A stretch of 64,000 bases of DNA from DSVZ01 sp037439785 (GCA_037439785.1 JBBIVJ010000013.1:40241-104240); one strand, 5' to 3'; shown: positions 1 to 9,383, numbered from the stretch's first letter. Numbers and translations are program-made. Notes: generated by a model not told the origin, from the sequence alone.

Positions 1-1
1 T

Positions 2-34
2 GTGCGGGCGTTGCGGGCGCGGCTTTTGCCATGA
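2..34 (+). CDS. 3' end of an upstream gene (partial)
   Basis: An open frame enters from the left edge and ends at a TGA at 32-34, overlapping the ATG of the next gene in an ATGA arrangement. Only about ten residues (VRALRARLLP) are visible, so no family can be named. In metal ABC operons this position often holds the substrate-binding protein, but that is only inference from context. Confidence 0.3.
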   Translation: MRALRARLLP

Positions 35-834
35 GCGTGCCGCCCGTGCTGGACTTGCGCGGGGTGCGCGTCGAAGTCGGCGGGCGGGTGCTGCTCGACC
101 TCGAAGCGTTCCGACTTGGGGCGGGGGAGGTGCTGGGTCTGATGGGTCCCAACGGCGCGGGCAAGACCACCTTGTTGCGGGTGTGTCTGGGGAGTGAGCG
201 AGTGGAGGCGGACTGCCTGCGCGTGCTGGGCGAGGAGGTGACCTGCCTGCGCGGCGGGGCCCTGGCGGCGTTGCGGCGGCGGGTGGGGTATCTGCCGCAA
301 CTGCTGCCGGGACGCAGCGAGTTGCCTCTCACCGTGCGCGAAGTGGTGACCATCGGCCGCACGGCCCGGGCCGGTCTGGGGCGCCGATTCACGTGCGCGG
401 ACGGGGCGATGGTGGAGGCGTGGCTAGGACGACTGGGCCTGGGCGCGCTGGCCGGCCGCGCCTTTCATGAACTGTCGGGCGGCGAGCAGCGCAAGGTGCT
501 GCTGGCGCGGGTCATGGCCCAGGAGCCGGAACTGCTGTTGCTGGATGAGCCGACCGCCAACCTCGATCTGGGCTGGCGGGAGGAGTTGGTGGCGACGCTG
601 GAACGGATGCACCGACTGAGCGGCCTGGCAGCGGTGGTGGTCTGCCACGAGCCGGAAGTGCTGCCGCCGGCCTGCCGCCGGGTGGTCTGGCTCGACGCGG
701 GGCGCGTTGTGGCCGCGGGACCGCCCGAGGAGGTGTTGGCCACGGCCTGGGCGCGCCGGCTTTACGGTCCGGGTTTGCGGGTGGTACATGAGCGCGGGCG
801 CCACGCGGTGGTGCCGGGAGGTGCCGATGCCTGA
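31..834 (+). CDS. Metal ABC transporter ATP-binding protein (ZnuC/MntB-like)
   Basis: This is the ATPase subunit of an ABC importer, 267 residues, acting at the inner face of the membrane with the permease encoded next. Visible motifs are Walker A (GPNGAGKTT, about residues 39-47), the ABC signature (LSGGEQRKVLLAR) and Walker B followed by the catalytic Glu (LLLLDEPTAN), with a switch His in CHEPEV. The neighbouring permease belongs to the zinc/manganese/iron family, so divalent metal uptake is the best reading. The exact metal cannot be told from sequence. The start ATG overlaps the previous stop and the 3' end overlaps the permease start by 8 bp, so the genes are tightly coupled. Confidence 0.88.
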   Translation: MSVPPVLDLRGVRVEVGGRVLLDLEAFRLGAGEVLGLMGPNGAGKTTLLRVCLGSERVEADCLRVLGEEVTCLRGGALAALRRRVGYLPQLLPGRSELPLTVREVVTIGRTARAGLGRRFTCADGAMVEAWLGRLGLGALAGRAFHELSGGEQRKVLLARVMAQEPELLLLDEPTANLDLGWREELVATLERMHRLSGLAAVVVCHEPEVLPPACRRVVWLDAGRVVAAGPPEEVLATAWARRLYGPGLRVVHERGRHAVVPGGADA

Positions 835-1651
835 CCTGGTGTTTTGGGTGCCGGTGATGGTGGGCGGCACGTTGGCGGGGGCGTCCAGCGGGTTGCTGGG
901 GACGTTCATTGTGGGGATGCGCATCCCGTTTCTGGGCGTATGCGTGGCGCACGCGGCGCTGGCGGGGGCGGTGTTTGGCGGGCTGGCCGGGCTGGAAGGT
1001 TCTCAACTGCTCGGACCCGCCCTGGCAGGGGCGGTGGTCACGGCGTTGGGCCTGGGGCTGGCCGATCCGCGGCGCGCCCGGCTCGAGGACAACACGGTGC
1101 TGAGCTTTCTGTTCTCGGCCACGATGGGCCTGGCGTTTCTGGGTTTGGGGCTGCACGGGGTGCTCGGCAAAAGCGATCACGATGTGCGGGCGTTGCTGTG
1201 GGGCAGCCTGGCTTTTTGCCGCTGGCCGGACGTGGGGGCGATGGGGATGGTGGCGCTGGCGTTGGTGGCGTATGTGGGGACGTGCTTCAAGGAGCTGCAG
1301 GCGATCCTGTTTTCGCGGGAACTGGCCGAGGCGGCCGGTATCCGGGCGCGGGCCGTGTGGGCGGGGTTCCTGGTGCTGGCCGCGGCCACGCTCACGGTGA
1401 ACTTCCAGACCGTGGGCGGGCTGATGATCTACAGCCTGATCAGCAACCCGGCGGCGGCGGCGTTTCAACTGACCCGGGGTTGTGTGCGCACGCTGGTGGT
1501 GGCTTCGGTCCTGGGTGCGGCAAGCGGCCTGGGCGGTTTCCTGATTGCCGCGGCGACCGACCTGCCCAGCGGGGCGGTGATTGTGTTGACCTCCTCGGCG
1601 GTGCTGCTGGCAAGTGTGGCGGTGGGTCGCCGGCGCCGCCGGCCAGCCTGA
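827..1651 (+). CDS. Metal ABC transporter permease (ZnuB/MntC-like)
   Basis: This is an integral membrane permease of 274 residues from the ABC-3 family of zinc/manganese/iron importers. It has about eight hydrophobic segments with the glycine- and alanine-rich helices typical of the family. I chose the ATG at 827 rather than an upstream in-frame ATG at 707, because GGGAGG lies just ahead of it and because this gives the short overlap with the ATPase gene seen in such operons. The stretch of the open frame before 827 is arginine-rich and reads like a shadow of the ATPase gene. Confidence 0.87.
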   Translation: MPDLVFWVPVMVGGTLAGASSGLLGTFIVGMRIPFLGVCVAHAALAGAVFGGLAGLEGSQLLGPALAGAVVTALGLGLADPRRARLEDNTVLSFLFSATMGLAFLGLGLHGVLGKSDHDVRALLWGSLAFCRWPDVGAMGMVALALVAYVGTCFKELQAILFSRELAEAAGIRARAVWAGFLVLAAATLTVNFQTVGGLMIYSLISNPAAAAFQLTRGCVRTLVVASVLGAASGLGGFLIAAATDLPSGAVIVLTSSAVLLASVAVGRRRRRPA

Positions 1652-1771
1652 CCGGTGCCCGCGCGCCGGGGTCTCCCCGCCCGGTAATGCAGGCGGCGGC
1701 GACCCGTTGCGGCAGGCACCGCGGGCCGGGAGTGGCCGCCGGCCGCGCAGGAGGCAGACCCGGCGCAAGGC

Positions 1772-1789
1772 AAGGAATGTCAATTCCTT
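1772..1789. promoter_or_regulatory. Short perfect palindrome, possible operator
   Basis: AAGGAATGTCAATTCCTT forms a 7-bp inverted repeat with a 4-base centre in the 190-bp gap between the metal permease and the radical SAM gene, about 55 bp ahead of the latter's start. It is AT-rich compared with its surroundings. It could be an operator or a small mRNA hairpin. No regulator can be assigned. Confidence 0.3.
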
Positions 1790-1843
1790 CACAAATAAGG
1801 GCAAGCCGGGCGGGGGGGCCGGCCCGACACTGGGGACCAGCTT

Positions 1844-2797
1844 GTGAATCCAACGGCGCCATTTCCCGAGGCGGGTGCCTCGCCGGGGGCGGCCTCCGCG
1901 TCGGCCGGCGGCGGTCCGCTGGCCGTGGCGCCGGAGGCCGCGGCCGGATCGGCGCCGTGGGAGACGGCGTTTGGTTACCCGCGGGATTTTCTGGAGAACC
2001 GCTTCGTGTACGTGGTGGTGTCGCCGCGGGCGCACGGCCTGTCGGTGGGCATCAATCTCAACCCGGACAAGCGGTGCAACTTCGACTGCGTGTACTGCGA
2101 GGTCAACCGTCAGGTCCCGCCGCGGGAAACGGTGCTGGAGGTGCCGGTGATGATCCGCGAATTGCGGCAGACGGTCCGGGCGGTCGAGGAGGGTCAGTTG
2201 CGCCGGGTGCCCGCCTTTCAGCACCTGCCCGAGGAACTGCTCCGCCTGCGGCATGTGACCTTGAGCGGGGACGGGGAGCCGACGCTCTGCGCGCAGTTCC
2301 ACGAGGTGGTGCAGGCGGTGTTTCACCTGCGGGCGCTGGGGGAGTTGCCGTTCTTCAAGGTGGTGTTGGTGTCCAATGCCACCGCCCTGGACCGGCCGGA
2401 AGTGCAGGAAGGCCTGCGCACCTTCACCCCACAGGATGAGGTGTGGCTGAAGCTGGACGGGGGGACGCGGGCGTACATTGAGCGGATTGACCGCCCGACC
2501 GTGCCGCTGGAGCACGTGCTGGCGAACATCCTGGCGGTGGGGCGTCAGCGCCCGATTGTGATCCAGAGCCTGTTTCCCCGCTTCGCCGGCCAGGAGCCAG
2601 ACGAGGCGGAGATCGCGGCCTATGTCCAGCGGCTGCGGGAACTGCGCGATGCCGGGGCGCAGATCACGCTGGTGCAGGTCCACTCGGCCATGCGGCCGAC
2701 CATGCATCCGGATTGCGGGCATCTGCCCTTGAAAACCCTCTCCCGTATCGCCCAGGCGGTGCACAAGGGCACCGGCTTGCGCACGGAGGTGTTCTAA
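1844..2797 (+). CDS. Radical SAM protein
   Basis: A cytosolic enzyme of 317 residues, starting with GTG. It carries the canonical radical SAM cluster-binding motif with Cys78, Cys82 and Cys85 (CNFDCVYC), so it should hold a 4Fe-4S cluster and cleave S-adenosylmethionine. A glycine-rich SAM-contacting segment (LSGDGEPTL) follows at about residues 145-153. The layout resembles the COG0731-type family of short radical SAM proteins, whose members include wyosine-related and uncharacterised enzymes. The substrate cannot be inferred. The first 40 residues are Ala/Gly/Pro-rich and probably disordered, so a later start is possible. Confidence 0.8.
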   Translation: MNPTAPFPEAGASPGAASASAGGGPLAVAPEAAAGSAPWETAFGYPRDFLENRFVYVVVSPRAHGLSVGINLNPDKRCNFDCVYCEVNRQVPPRETVLEVPVMIRELRQTVRAVEEGQLRRVPAFQHLPEELLRLRHVTLSGDGEPTLCAQFHEVVQAVFHLRALGELPFFKVVLVSNATALDRPEVQEGLRTFTPQDEVWLKLDGGTRAYIERIDRPTVPLEHVLANILAVGRQRPIVIQSLFPRFAGQEPDEAEIAAYVQRLRELRDAGAQITLVQVHSAMRPTMHPDCGHLPLKTLSRIAQAVHKGTGLRTEVF

Positions 2798-2842
2798 GCC
2801 GGAGGACTTGCCTGCGGGCCACGCCTCGACCATTATTTGCCC

Positions 2843-3829
2843 GTGACCGGGCAAAACGCGTCAGTAGCCGCTCCGGAAGATGCCCAGAAGAAGGGCAAAA
2901 CCCCCTCGCCGACCCCGGTCGCGCGGGCTTTGGTCGGGAGCAATCACCGTGAGGAGGGGAGCAACCTGATTGAAGCCCTGGCCGCCTCGAAGCTGTACCA
3001 GGATTACTGCCGGGCCTTCAACGACCTGACCGGTTTGCCCCTGACGCTGCGGCCCATCGAGAGCTGGCAACTACCCTACCACGGCCAGCGCAATGAAAAT
3101 GCCTACTGCGCCCTGATGGCCCAGAAAAGCAGCACCTGCGCTGCCTGCCTGCAGACCCAGCAGCGCCTGTCCGAGACCGCCACCGACGCCCCCCAAACGG
3201 TCACCTGTTCGTCCGGCCTGACCGAGACCGCCGTCCCCGTGCGGTTGGGAGAGAAACTGGTGGGGTTTCTCCAAACCGGCCAGGTATTCCGGCGCAAGCC
3301 CACCGCCGCCCAGTTTGCGCGCGTGGCCCGGCAACTGGCCGCGCTGGGTCCTGCCGCCCCCCCCGAAGAGCTGGAAAAGGCCTACTTCCACACGCGGGTG
3401 CTTTCGCCCACCGAACACGAAGCGGTGGTGCGGCTGCTCTCGGTCTTTGCGCAGCATCTGGCGGTGGTGAGCAACCAGTTGGTGGTGCGACAGGAGCACC
3501 CCGAGCCGCCGATGGTCACCCGGGCCAAGGCCTACATCGAGGAACACCAGGCCGAGGACCTCTCCCTCGGCGAGGTGGCCCGGGCCGTGCACGCCAGCAC
3601 CTTTTACTTCTGCAAGGTCTTCAAACGTGCCACCGGCCTGAACTTTACCGAGTACGTCTCCCGCGTGCGCATCGAAAAGGCCAAAAACCTCGCCCTCAAC
3701 CCCAACCTGCGCATCAGCGAGATCGCCTTCGCCGTCGGCTTCCAGTCCCTGACCCACTTCAACCGCGTCTTCAAGAGAATCGTCGGGATGTCGCCCACCG
3801 CCTACCGGGCGCAGTTGCACCATCCCTGA
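2843..3829 (+). CDS. AraC-family regulator with PocR sensory domain
   Basis: A DNA-binding regulator of 329 residues. The N-terminal part (about residues 35-195) matches the PocR ligand-sensing domain, including a cysteine group at Cys89, Cys99 and Cys102 that this family often uses for a metal or cluster. The C-terminal 100 residues contain the two helix-turn-helix units of AraC proteins, ending in the conserved pattern IAFAVGFQSLTHFNRVFK and GMSPTAYR. PocR domains commonly sense small diols or other metabolites, but the ligand here is unknown. GTG at 2843 is used. A TTG two codons earlier is also in frame. Confidence 0.87.
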   Translation: MTGQNASVAAPEDAQKKGKTPSPTPVARALVGSNHREEGSNLIEALAASKLYQDYCRAFNDLTGLPLTLRPIESWQLPYHGQRNENAYCALMAQKSSTCAACLQTQQRLSETATDAPQTVTCSSGLTETAVPVRLGEKLVGFLQTGQVFRRKPTAAQFARVARQLAALGPAAPPEELEKAYFHTRVLSPTEHEAVVRLLSVFAQHLAVVSNQLVVRQEHPEPPMVTRAKAYIEEHQAEDLSLGEVARAVHASTFYFCKVFKRATGLNFTEYVSRVRIEKAKNLALNPNLRISEIAFAVGFQSLTHFNRVFKRIVGMSPTAYRAQLHHP

Positions 3830-4006
3830 TCCGGGCGCGGGTATTTCCCCTGCCACGACCCCCGAGCGTGACCAGTCGGCAGCCGAGGGCCGGACGTCTC
3901 CCTGGCCGGGTAAGCGCGCCCGTGCAACGCGGCGTCGGCGGCGATGACTGCGGGGTCAGCACGGGAGGGCGACCGTTCGCCCGGACCGGTGGTCGGTCCA
4001 CCCGCT

Positions 4007-7000
4007 TCAGCGCAACCGTTCGAACTGCCCGTCCGGCCCCAGCCGCACCTCGCAGGCCTCCGGTGGCAACGGCCATTCCTGGACCTTGCCCCCCGGCCAG
4101 CGGACGCGCACCCGCTCCGGCGGACTCGGCGACCCCAGCACCAGCACCGGGCTGTGGACCGACCAGTAGCCGGAACCGGCCTGCACTTCACGCAGCGGCC
4201 CCCAGACGCCGCCGGCCTGCAGGCGCACTGACGCGCCGACGCCGTGTGGATTGTCCGGCGGTCCCGCCAGGCGTACCCGCAGACCCGGCCGAGCCCCCCG
4301 GTTCTGCAACAGCACCGTGGCCGCGGCGTTCTGGCCCACGGCCAGGTCCGGGCGGCCGTCGCCGTCGAAATCGGCCACCGCACAGCCCCGCTGTTCACCG
4401 CAGATGCGGAGGCCGCTCTCCTGTCCGGCGACCGGCCGCAGTTGGCCCCGACCGTCGCCGAGCAGGAGCAGGCCGCGGCCGGCGTCCTGGCGCCACTCGT
4501 CCGGATTCACGGCGAAGAAGTTCTGGCTCAACACGACGTCCTCGTGGCCGTCGCCGTTGAAGTCCGCCACCCCCACGCCGAAGGCCGGGGCCCATTGGGC
4601 CTCGACCGGCAGGGGGCGCAGCTCGAAGCCTTCGCCCCGATTCAGCAGCGTCACCGAGCGGCACTCCACCACACCGGCCACCGCCAGGGTGTCCAGGTCC
4701 GGGCCGTAGATGTCCCGGACCGTGGCCCGGCCGTAGGCCTCGAAGCTGGGGATGCGCGCCTGCACCAGCGGGACGGCCTCCCGCACCGGCCGCAGGCCGC
4801 GCACCGGCACCTCCTTCCGAGTGGCCGGGTCCACGTAGGTCTCGATGAAGTCGAAGACGCCGTTGTCATCCAGGTCGCCGAAATACGCGCGCACCGGCTG
4901 CTCCGGGCCGGGGCGGTAACGGCTGTTGAGGCCCCAGTTGCCCGCCACCACGTCCGGCCGGCCGTCGCCGTCCAGGTCGCCGGTGGCGACGCCGGTCCAC
5001 CAGCCGGTGAGGGCGCTCAGGGGACGGGGCGGTGCAGCGGCGGCAAGGGCATCCCGCACCGGGGGGTCCCAGGGTTGAAGCTGGCCGCCCACGTTGCGGA
5101 ACAGGCGCAGCGGGCCCCAGTCGCAGGCCAGGAGCAGGTCCGGCACCCCGTCGCCGTCCACGTCGCTGAAGGTGGCGCCGCTGACCAGGCCGAGCTTGTC
5201 CCATCGCTGGGCGGGCACCAGGCGCGCGCCATCCTTGCGCAACAGGACCGAGTCGGCCGGCTCGGGATAACGGCCCGGCACCACGCGGCCTCCCACAAAA
5301 AGGTCCAGGTCGCCGTCGCCGTCCACGTCCGCCGCTGCCAGGGGGCCGGTGCTGGAGCGCCGGCCGAGCACGGCCTCGCCGCTGGTGCCGGAGCGCAGGT
5401 CCAGCACGCGGAGGGCGCCGCCGTTGGTCAGGCCGTCCTCGTAGTTGCTGGAGCCCGCCAGGAGAGCGGGGCCGAAGGCCAGGAGGGTGGTCTGGTCGCG
5501 GGCGTTGAGTTTGTGGAGCGGGGCGTTGGTGAGGGGAGCAAAGCCCTGGCCGCCCAGGTTGCGGAAGGCGCCCAGCGTGCCGCTGCGGCCGCCGGCGATG
5601 AGCAGGTCCTCCCAGCCGTCGCCGTCCACATCCGCCCAGGTCACGCCGGGGCCGAGCTGGCTGAGTTTGCGGGGCAGCAGGGGCTGGCGTTGGAAGTCGT
5701 CGAAAGGCTCCTCGACGTGGTGGTGGTTCAACAGCTCGCTGCGGTCGGTGAACAGCGGCTCGGCCGGGGCGGGTGGCGCCGCCGGCGGGGGCGGGGCGTT
5801 CTCCGGCTCGACCACTTCGTATAGGTGGTTGGGGGCGGCGGCGGTGACCACGCTGCGCCGGCCGCTGCGCCAGACGACCTCGATGGTCAGGTTCGTGGCC
5901 GTGCCTGCGGCGAACATCCGGGCCGGCTCGTGCCCGGAAAGGTAATGGCCGCCGCAGACGATTTCCTGCTGCTGCACCGGCACCGGGCCGCCGCGCACGG
6001 TGATCCGGGCGCCGATGCCGCGGGTGTTGGGTGGCCGGCCGCGCAGGCGGATCAGCAGGCGGGGAGCGGTGGCCTCGTTGCGGCACAGCTCGGCCACGCC
6101 GTTGAGGTTGTTGACCACCACGTCCAGGTCGCCGTCGTGGTCCAGGTCGGCGAGGGCGACGGCGTTGCCGACATCGGCGAAGTCGAATCCCCAAGCGGCG
6201 CTGAGGTCCTCAAAGGTGAGGTCGCCGCGGTTGCGGAAGGCGACGTTGGGGATGGCGTAGCGGGGAAAGAGGGTGCGCAGCCGCTGCAGTTCGTGGCCGG
6301 TCATGGCCTTGCGGGCCTTCATCACCTCGGCCTGCTCGATGATGTCGGTGTTCATCATCTGCAGCTCGTGGCCGGTGGTGATCAGCAGGTCTTCGTAGCC
6401 GTCCAGGTCCACGTCCAGGAAGTTGGGCGACCAGGTCCACTCGGAGGCCTCGACGCGGGCGAACTGGGCCAGCTCGGCGAAGGTGTGGTCGCCGCGGTTG
6501 ATCTGCAGCGTATTGTAGGAGTACTGGGGGCGCAGGGTCACGGCGCCCGGGGGCAGGTGCACGGGCAGGATTTCGCCGTTTTCCAGCATCCGCTTGGCGT
6601 GGTCGCGGCTGAGCATGTCCGAGACGAAAAAGTCCAGGTGGCCGTCACGGTTCACGTCGGCGAAGTCCACGCCCATCGAAAAGATGCTGGTCTTGCGCAG
6701 GGCCAGGCGGGGCAGGGCGCGGAACCGGCCGGCGCCGTCGTTGAGCCAGATGCGGTCGGGGGACTCGAAGTCGTTGCACACGTAAAGGTCGGGGGCACCG
6801 TCGTCGTTGAGGTCGCGGAAGGCGGCGGTCAGGCCCCAGTCGTAGAGGGGGGCGGCCAGCGGGCGGCCGTCTTCATCCAGAAAGGCGCCGCCGGTGAAGG
6901 GGACGAGGGTGAACTGGCCGCGGCCGTCGTTGAGGTAGAAGGCGTCGGGCTCGCCATGTTCGAGGATGCGGCCCTCGCGGGTGGCGGTGAAGCGGCCCAC

Positions 7001-7717
7001 CAGGTCGGCCTCGGTGGTGGGGCGATCGTTGACGGCGACGACTTCGATGCGGCCGTCTTCAGTTTCCCGCAGCCGCATCCGGGTGTTGGGCATGTCGCGG
7101 ATGGTGGTGGTGCGGTAATTGCAGACGTACAGGTCGAGGTCGCCATCGCCGTCCGCGTCGGCGAGGGTGGCCGTCATGCCGGCGCGGAGGTAGTTGAGGG
7201 GGGAGCCGGGCTGGCGCAGTTCGAAGCGGCCCTGTCCGTCGTTGAAGAGCAGGAAGGTCCCTTCGCCAACCGTGTTGATCACCAGGTCCAGGTCGCCGTC
7301 GCCGTCCAGATCGGCCAGGACGGCGCCGGTGCAACTGTTCTGGGGCAGGGCGACGCCGGCGCGTTCGGTGATGTCCTCGAAGCGCCAGTGGCCGAGGTTG
7401 CGGTACAGGGCGTTGGGCCGGTCCAGCCCGGCGAAAAACAGGTCACACCGGCCGTCGCCGTCCACGTCGCCGGCCGCGACGCCGGCGCCGTTGAGGTAAA
7501 TCTGGTTGGTGATGTAGCGGGACTGGGCGAGGAGGTTGGTGAAGGTGATCCCCGTTTGTGCGGGCGGCAGGAGGGTGAAGCCCACCGGGCGGGCGCCGGG
7601 ACGGGGCTGGACCGGTCGGGCGCGGTAGCCCGGCCCGGTTTGCCAGGCGGGTTCCGCGGCCTGCGCCCCCAGCAGGCTGCACAGGATCAACCCGGGAAGG
7701 AAGCGGCTGAAAAACAT
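4007..7717 (-). CDS. CRTAC1-family protein with FG-GAP/VCBS repeats and two ASPIC/UnbV domains
   Basis: A secreted protein of 1236 residues. The ATG at 7717 is preceded by a GGGGGGA ribosome site and followed by a signal peptide ending near AQAAEP. Most of the chain consists of FG-GAP/VCBS-type beta-propeller blades, each with a calcium-binding D-x-D-x-D-G motif (for example DVDGDGRCDLFF and DLDGDGDLDLVI). Two ASPIC/UnbV domains are visible, near residues 570-640 and 1160-1230. The protein therefore reads as two fused CRTAC1 modules in tandem, roughly twice the size of a single module. CRTAC1-like proteins are abundant in Verrucomicrobiota and Planctomycetota and are thought to bind calcium at the cell surface. 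No enzymatic function is known. Confidence 0.85.
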   Translation of the reverse strand: MFFSRFLPGLILCSLLGAQAAEPAWQTGPGYRARPVQPRPGARPVGFTLLPPAQTGITFTNLLAQSRYITNQIYLNGAGVAAGDVDGDGRCDLFFAGLDRPNALYRNLGHWRFEDITERAGVALPQNSCTGAVLADLDGDGDLDLVINTVGEGTFLLFNDGQGRFELRQPGSPLNYLRAGMTATLADADGDGDLDLYVCNYRTTTIRDMPNTRMRLRETEDGRIEVVAVNDRPTTEADLVGRFTATREGRILEHGEPDAFYLNDGRGQFTLVPFTGGAFLDEDGRPLAAPLYDWGLTAAFRDLNDDGAPDLYVCNDFESPDRIWLNDGAGRFRALPRLALRKTSIFSMGVDFADVNRDGHLDFFVSDMLSRDHAKRMLENGEILPVHLPPGAVTLRPQYSYNTLQINRGDHTFAELAQFARVEASEWTWSPNFLDVDLDGYEDLLITTGHELQMMNTDIIEQAEVMKARKAMTGHELQRLRTLFPRYAIPNVAFRNRGDLTFEDLSAAWGFDFADVGNAVALADLDHDGDLDVVVNNLNGVAELCRNEATAPRLLIRLRGRPPNTRGIGARITVRGGPVPVQQQEIVCGGHYLSGHEPARMFAAGTATNLTIEVVWRSGRRSVVTAAAPNHLYEVVEPENAPPPPAAPPAPAEPLFTDRSELLNHHHVEEPFDDFQRQPLLPRKLSQLGPGVTWADVDGDGWEDLLIAGGRSGTLGAFRNLGGQGFAPLTNAPLHKLNARDQTTLLAFGPALLAGSSNYEDGLTNGGALRVLDLRSGTSGEAVLGRRSSTGPLAAADVDGDGDLDLFVGGRVVPGRYPEPADSVLLRKDGARLVPAQRWDKLGLVSGATFSDVDGDGVPDLLLACDWGPLRLFRNVGGQLQPWDPPVRDALAAAAPPRPLSALTGWWTGVATGDLDGDGRPDVVAGNWGLNSRYRPGPEQPVRAYFGDLDDNGVFDFIETYVDPATRKEVPVRGLRPVREAVPLVQARIPSFEAYGRATVRDIYGPDLDTLAVAGVVECRSVTLLNRGEGFELRPLPVEAQWAPAFGVGVADFNGDGHEDVVLSQNFFAVNPDEWRQDAGRGLLLLGDGRGQLRPVAGQESGLRICGEQRGCAVADFDGDGRPDLAVGQNAAATVLLQNRGARPGLRVRLAGPPDNPHGVGASVRLQAGGVWGPLREVQAGSGYWSVHSPVLVLGSPSPPERVRVRWPGGKVQEWPLPPEACEVRLGPDGQFERLR

Positions 7718-7819
7718 GCGTCCCCCCACAAACCGGGGCGGGGGGCGTTTGTCAACTGCGATCGCGGGCGGAGCAGAAAACGCCGGGGCAAGCAGCCGTG
7801 TGAAGGCACGGGATTGGCC

Positions 7820-7849
7820 AAAAAAGCCCGGCCGCGAGGGCGGCCGGGC
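7820..7849 (-). terminator. Rho-independent terminator of the 7869-9287 gene
   Basis: Read on the minus strand, GCCCGGCCGC pairs perfectly with GCGGCCGGGC around a CCTC loop and is followed at once by six T residues. It lies 20 bp after the stop of the exported-protein gene. This is the cleanest intrinsic terminator in the window. Confidence 0.85.
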
Positions 7850-7868
7850 GAGGGAGCGGGAAGGCGGA

Positions 7869-9287
7869 CTAGTTCGCGAGCCGGACGCGGAAGAAGCTGC
7901 GGGCGTTGGCCGGCACGATGGTGGTGAAGGTGGTGGTTCCGGCCTGACCGGCGATGTTCGCGGCCACCACGTTGGGCCAGGAACCGAGGTTTTCGGTGGA
8001 TTCGATGGCGTAGGTCTTCCCCGCCGCCGATTGCCAGGTTAGGGTGATCTGGCGGCTCTGGGCATCATAGGTGAACGCCGTGATGTCCGGGCGCGGCGCG
8101 GGCTGGCTGACCTCGCCGGTGTCAATAAGGCGGAAGTTGTCGAACCAGAGCATGTGGCCGCTTTCGCCCCAGGCGCCGTTGGCGATGAACATGATGACGG
8201 GCTTGGGATCGCTCCAGTCGGCCCAGGTGAGCTGGTCCAGGGTAATCGAGTAGGTGCGGCGGGTGTTGAAGGCACCGGTCTGGCTCCAGGGGAAGCCGTC
8301 GGCCAGGGTGTGGTAGCTGGTGGTTTGCCAGTCCGCTGTCCAGTCAGGGCCGCGCTCGGGGAAGGTGGTTTCCCAGCGGAGGGTGTAGCGGGCGAGTTCT
8401 TCGCGGGGCGGACGCTCCTCGACCGGCAGGTCCAGTTTCAACACTTCAGCCAGCTTGGTGTTGGCGAAGGGGATGGTGAAGTCCGAGCCCCAGGCCCCGG
8501 CGCCGCTGTAATTGACCTGCAGGGCGTGCGTGCCGTCGCTGACGCGGAGGTCATCCGGGTCGGTGGCGGTGTACTGCTCGTAGGTGGTGCGCTGGCCGCC
8601 GCCCCAGTCGGTGAAGTTGGCCGCGCCACCGGTGGGGTCCGCGGGGTCTTCAAAGGACTGAAGCACGTAAACCTTGGGCTGGGCCCCGGCGGCGTAGGTG
8701 TCCACGAGGCGGATGTTGTCCACGTACAAATCCAGGCTCACGAAAGGATCGTCTGTGGCGTCAAAGTTCTGCGCGAAGATCAGCTCCAGCGGGCCTTCCT
8801 CGGGCAGGGGGTTGATCAGGTCCAGAGCGATGGACATCGTCCGCTTGCCGTTGTTCGAGTCCACTTGGTCGTAAACCCCGCCAAAGCCCTGGATTTGCGA
8901 GTTCATCCAGGCCGTGGTCCCCGCCGGCGGGAAAATGAGGTCCCAGCGCAGGATGTAACGGGCGACATCCGTGGACTGCGCGGCTTCGCGGACCAATTGA
9001 GCGGCCGCTTCGGACAGGGTGATCCGGAAGTCAGCGCTCCACCATTCCTGACCGCTGAGCGTGACCTTGAGGGATTTTTCGCCGTGGGTGACGAAGGTGT
9101 CGTCTGCGCCCCAGCGCGTGTACTGCTCGAGGGTCACCCCTGGTGGATCGAGTACTGGGCGACCGCCCCAGTTCATGAGGCTGGCCGAATCAATGGAATC
9201 CTCAAAAGATTCGAGGATGACTGCATTTTCGGCGGCGACGGACACACTGAGACCCATCGCTGCGAGGGTGAGGGTGATTTTTTTCAT
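7869..9287 (-). CDS. Exported protein with two carbohydrate-binding-like repeats
   Basis: A 472-residue protein with a clear signal peptide (MKKITLTLAAMGLSVSVAAE). After it come two repeats of about 190 residues. Each begins with a similar block (LESFED..., then LQSFEDP...), contains WGG and EQYT motifs, and ends with WFDNFRLIDT-like or LYVDNIRLVDT-like segments, which resemble the jelly-roll folds of carbohydrate-binding modules. The C-terminal 75 residues match the tail found on many verrucomicrobial exported proteins (LTWQSAAGKTYAIESTENLG...FFRVRLAN). I recognise no catalytic motif. A polysaccharide-binding or surface role is inference. Confidence 0.7.
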   Translation of the reverse strand: MKKITLTLAAMGLSVSVAAENAVILESFEDSIDSASLMNWGGRPVLDPPGVTLEQYTRWGADDTFVTHGEKSLKVTLSGQEWWSADFRITLSEAAAQLVREAAQSTDVARYILRWDLIFPPAGTTAWMNSQIQGFGGVYDQVDSNNGKRTMSIALDLINPLPEEGPLELIFAQNFDATDDPFVSLDLYVDNIRLVDTYAAGAQPKVYVLQSFEDPADPTGGAANFTDWGGGQRTTYEQYTATDPDDLRVSDGTHALQVNYSGAGAWGSDFTIPFANTKLAEVLKLDLPVEERPPREELARYTLRWETTFPERGPDWTADWQTTSYHTLADGFPWSQTGAFNTRRTYSITLDQLTWADWSDPKPVIMFIANGAWGESGHMLWFDNFRLIDTGEVSQPAPRPDITAFTYDAQSRQITLTWQSAAGKTYAIESTENLGSWPNVVAANIAGQAGTTTFTTIVPANARSFFRVRLAN

Positions 9288-9334
9288 GGTGGAACGTCGA
9301 AGTTAACAGGGGCACTCTCGTCTTAACTTGCTGA

Positions 9335-9360
9335 TTGTCAAGCCAGTTTATGGCTATAGA
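9335..9360 (+). promoter_or_regulatory. Possible promoter of the sulfate assimilation operon
   Basis: The 96-bp space between the divergent genes at 9287 and 9384 is AT-rich. It holds TTGTCA (9335-9340) and TATAGA (9355-9360) ahead of the sulfite reductase gene. The spacing of 14 bp is shorter than ideal, so this is a tentative assignment. Confidence 0.3.
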
Positions 9361-9383
9361 ATTCAACCTTTGCTGCAAAGCGC

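Noticed and set aside
5825..7927. A 700-codon plus-strand frame opposite the CRTAC1 gene
   Set aside because: It mirrors the repeated GAC-rich calcium motifs of the real gene and is Val/Gly/Glu repetitive.
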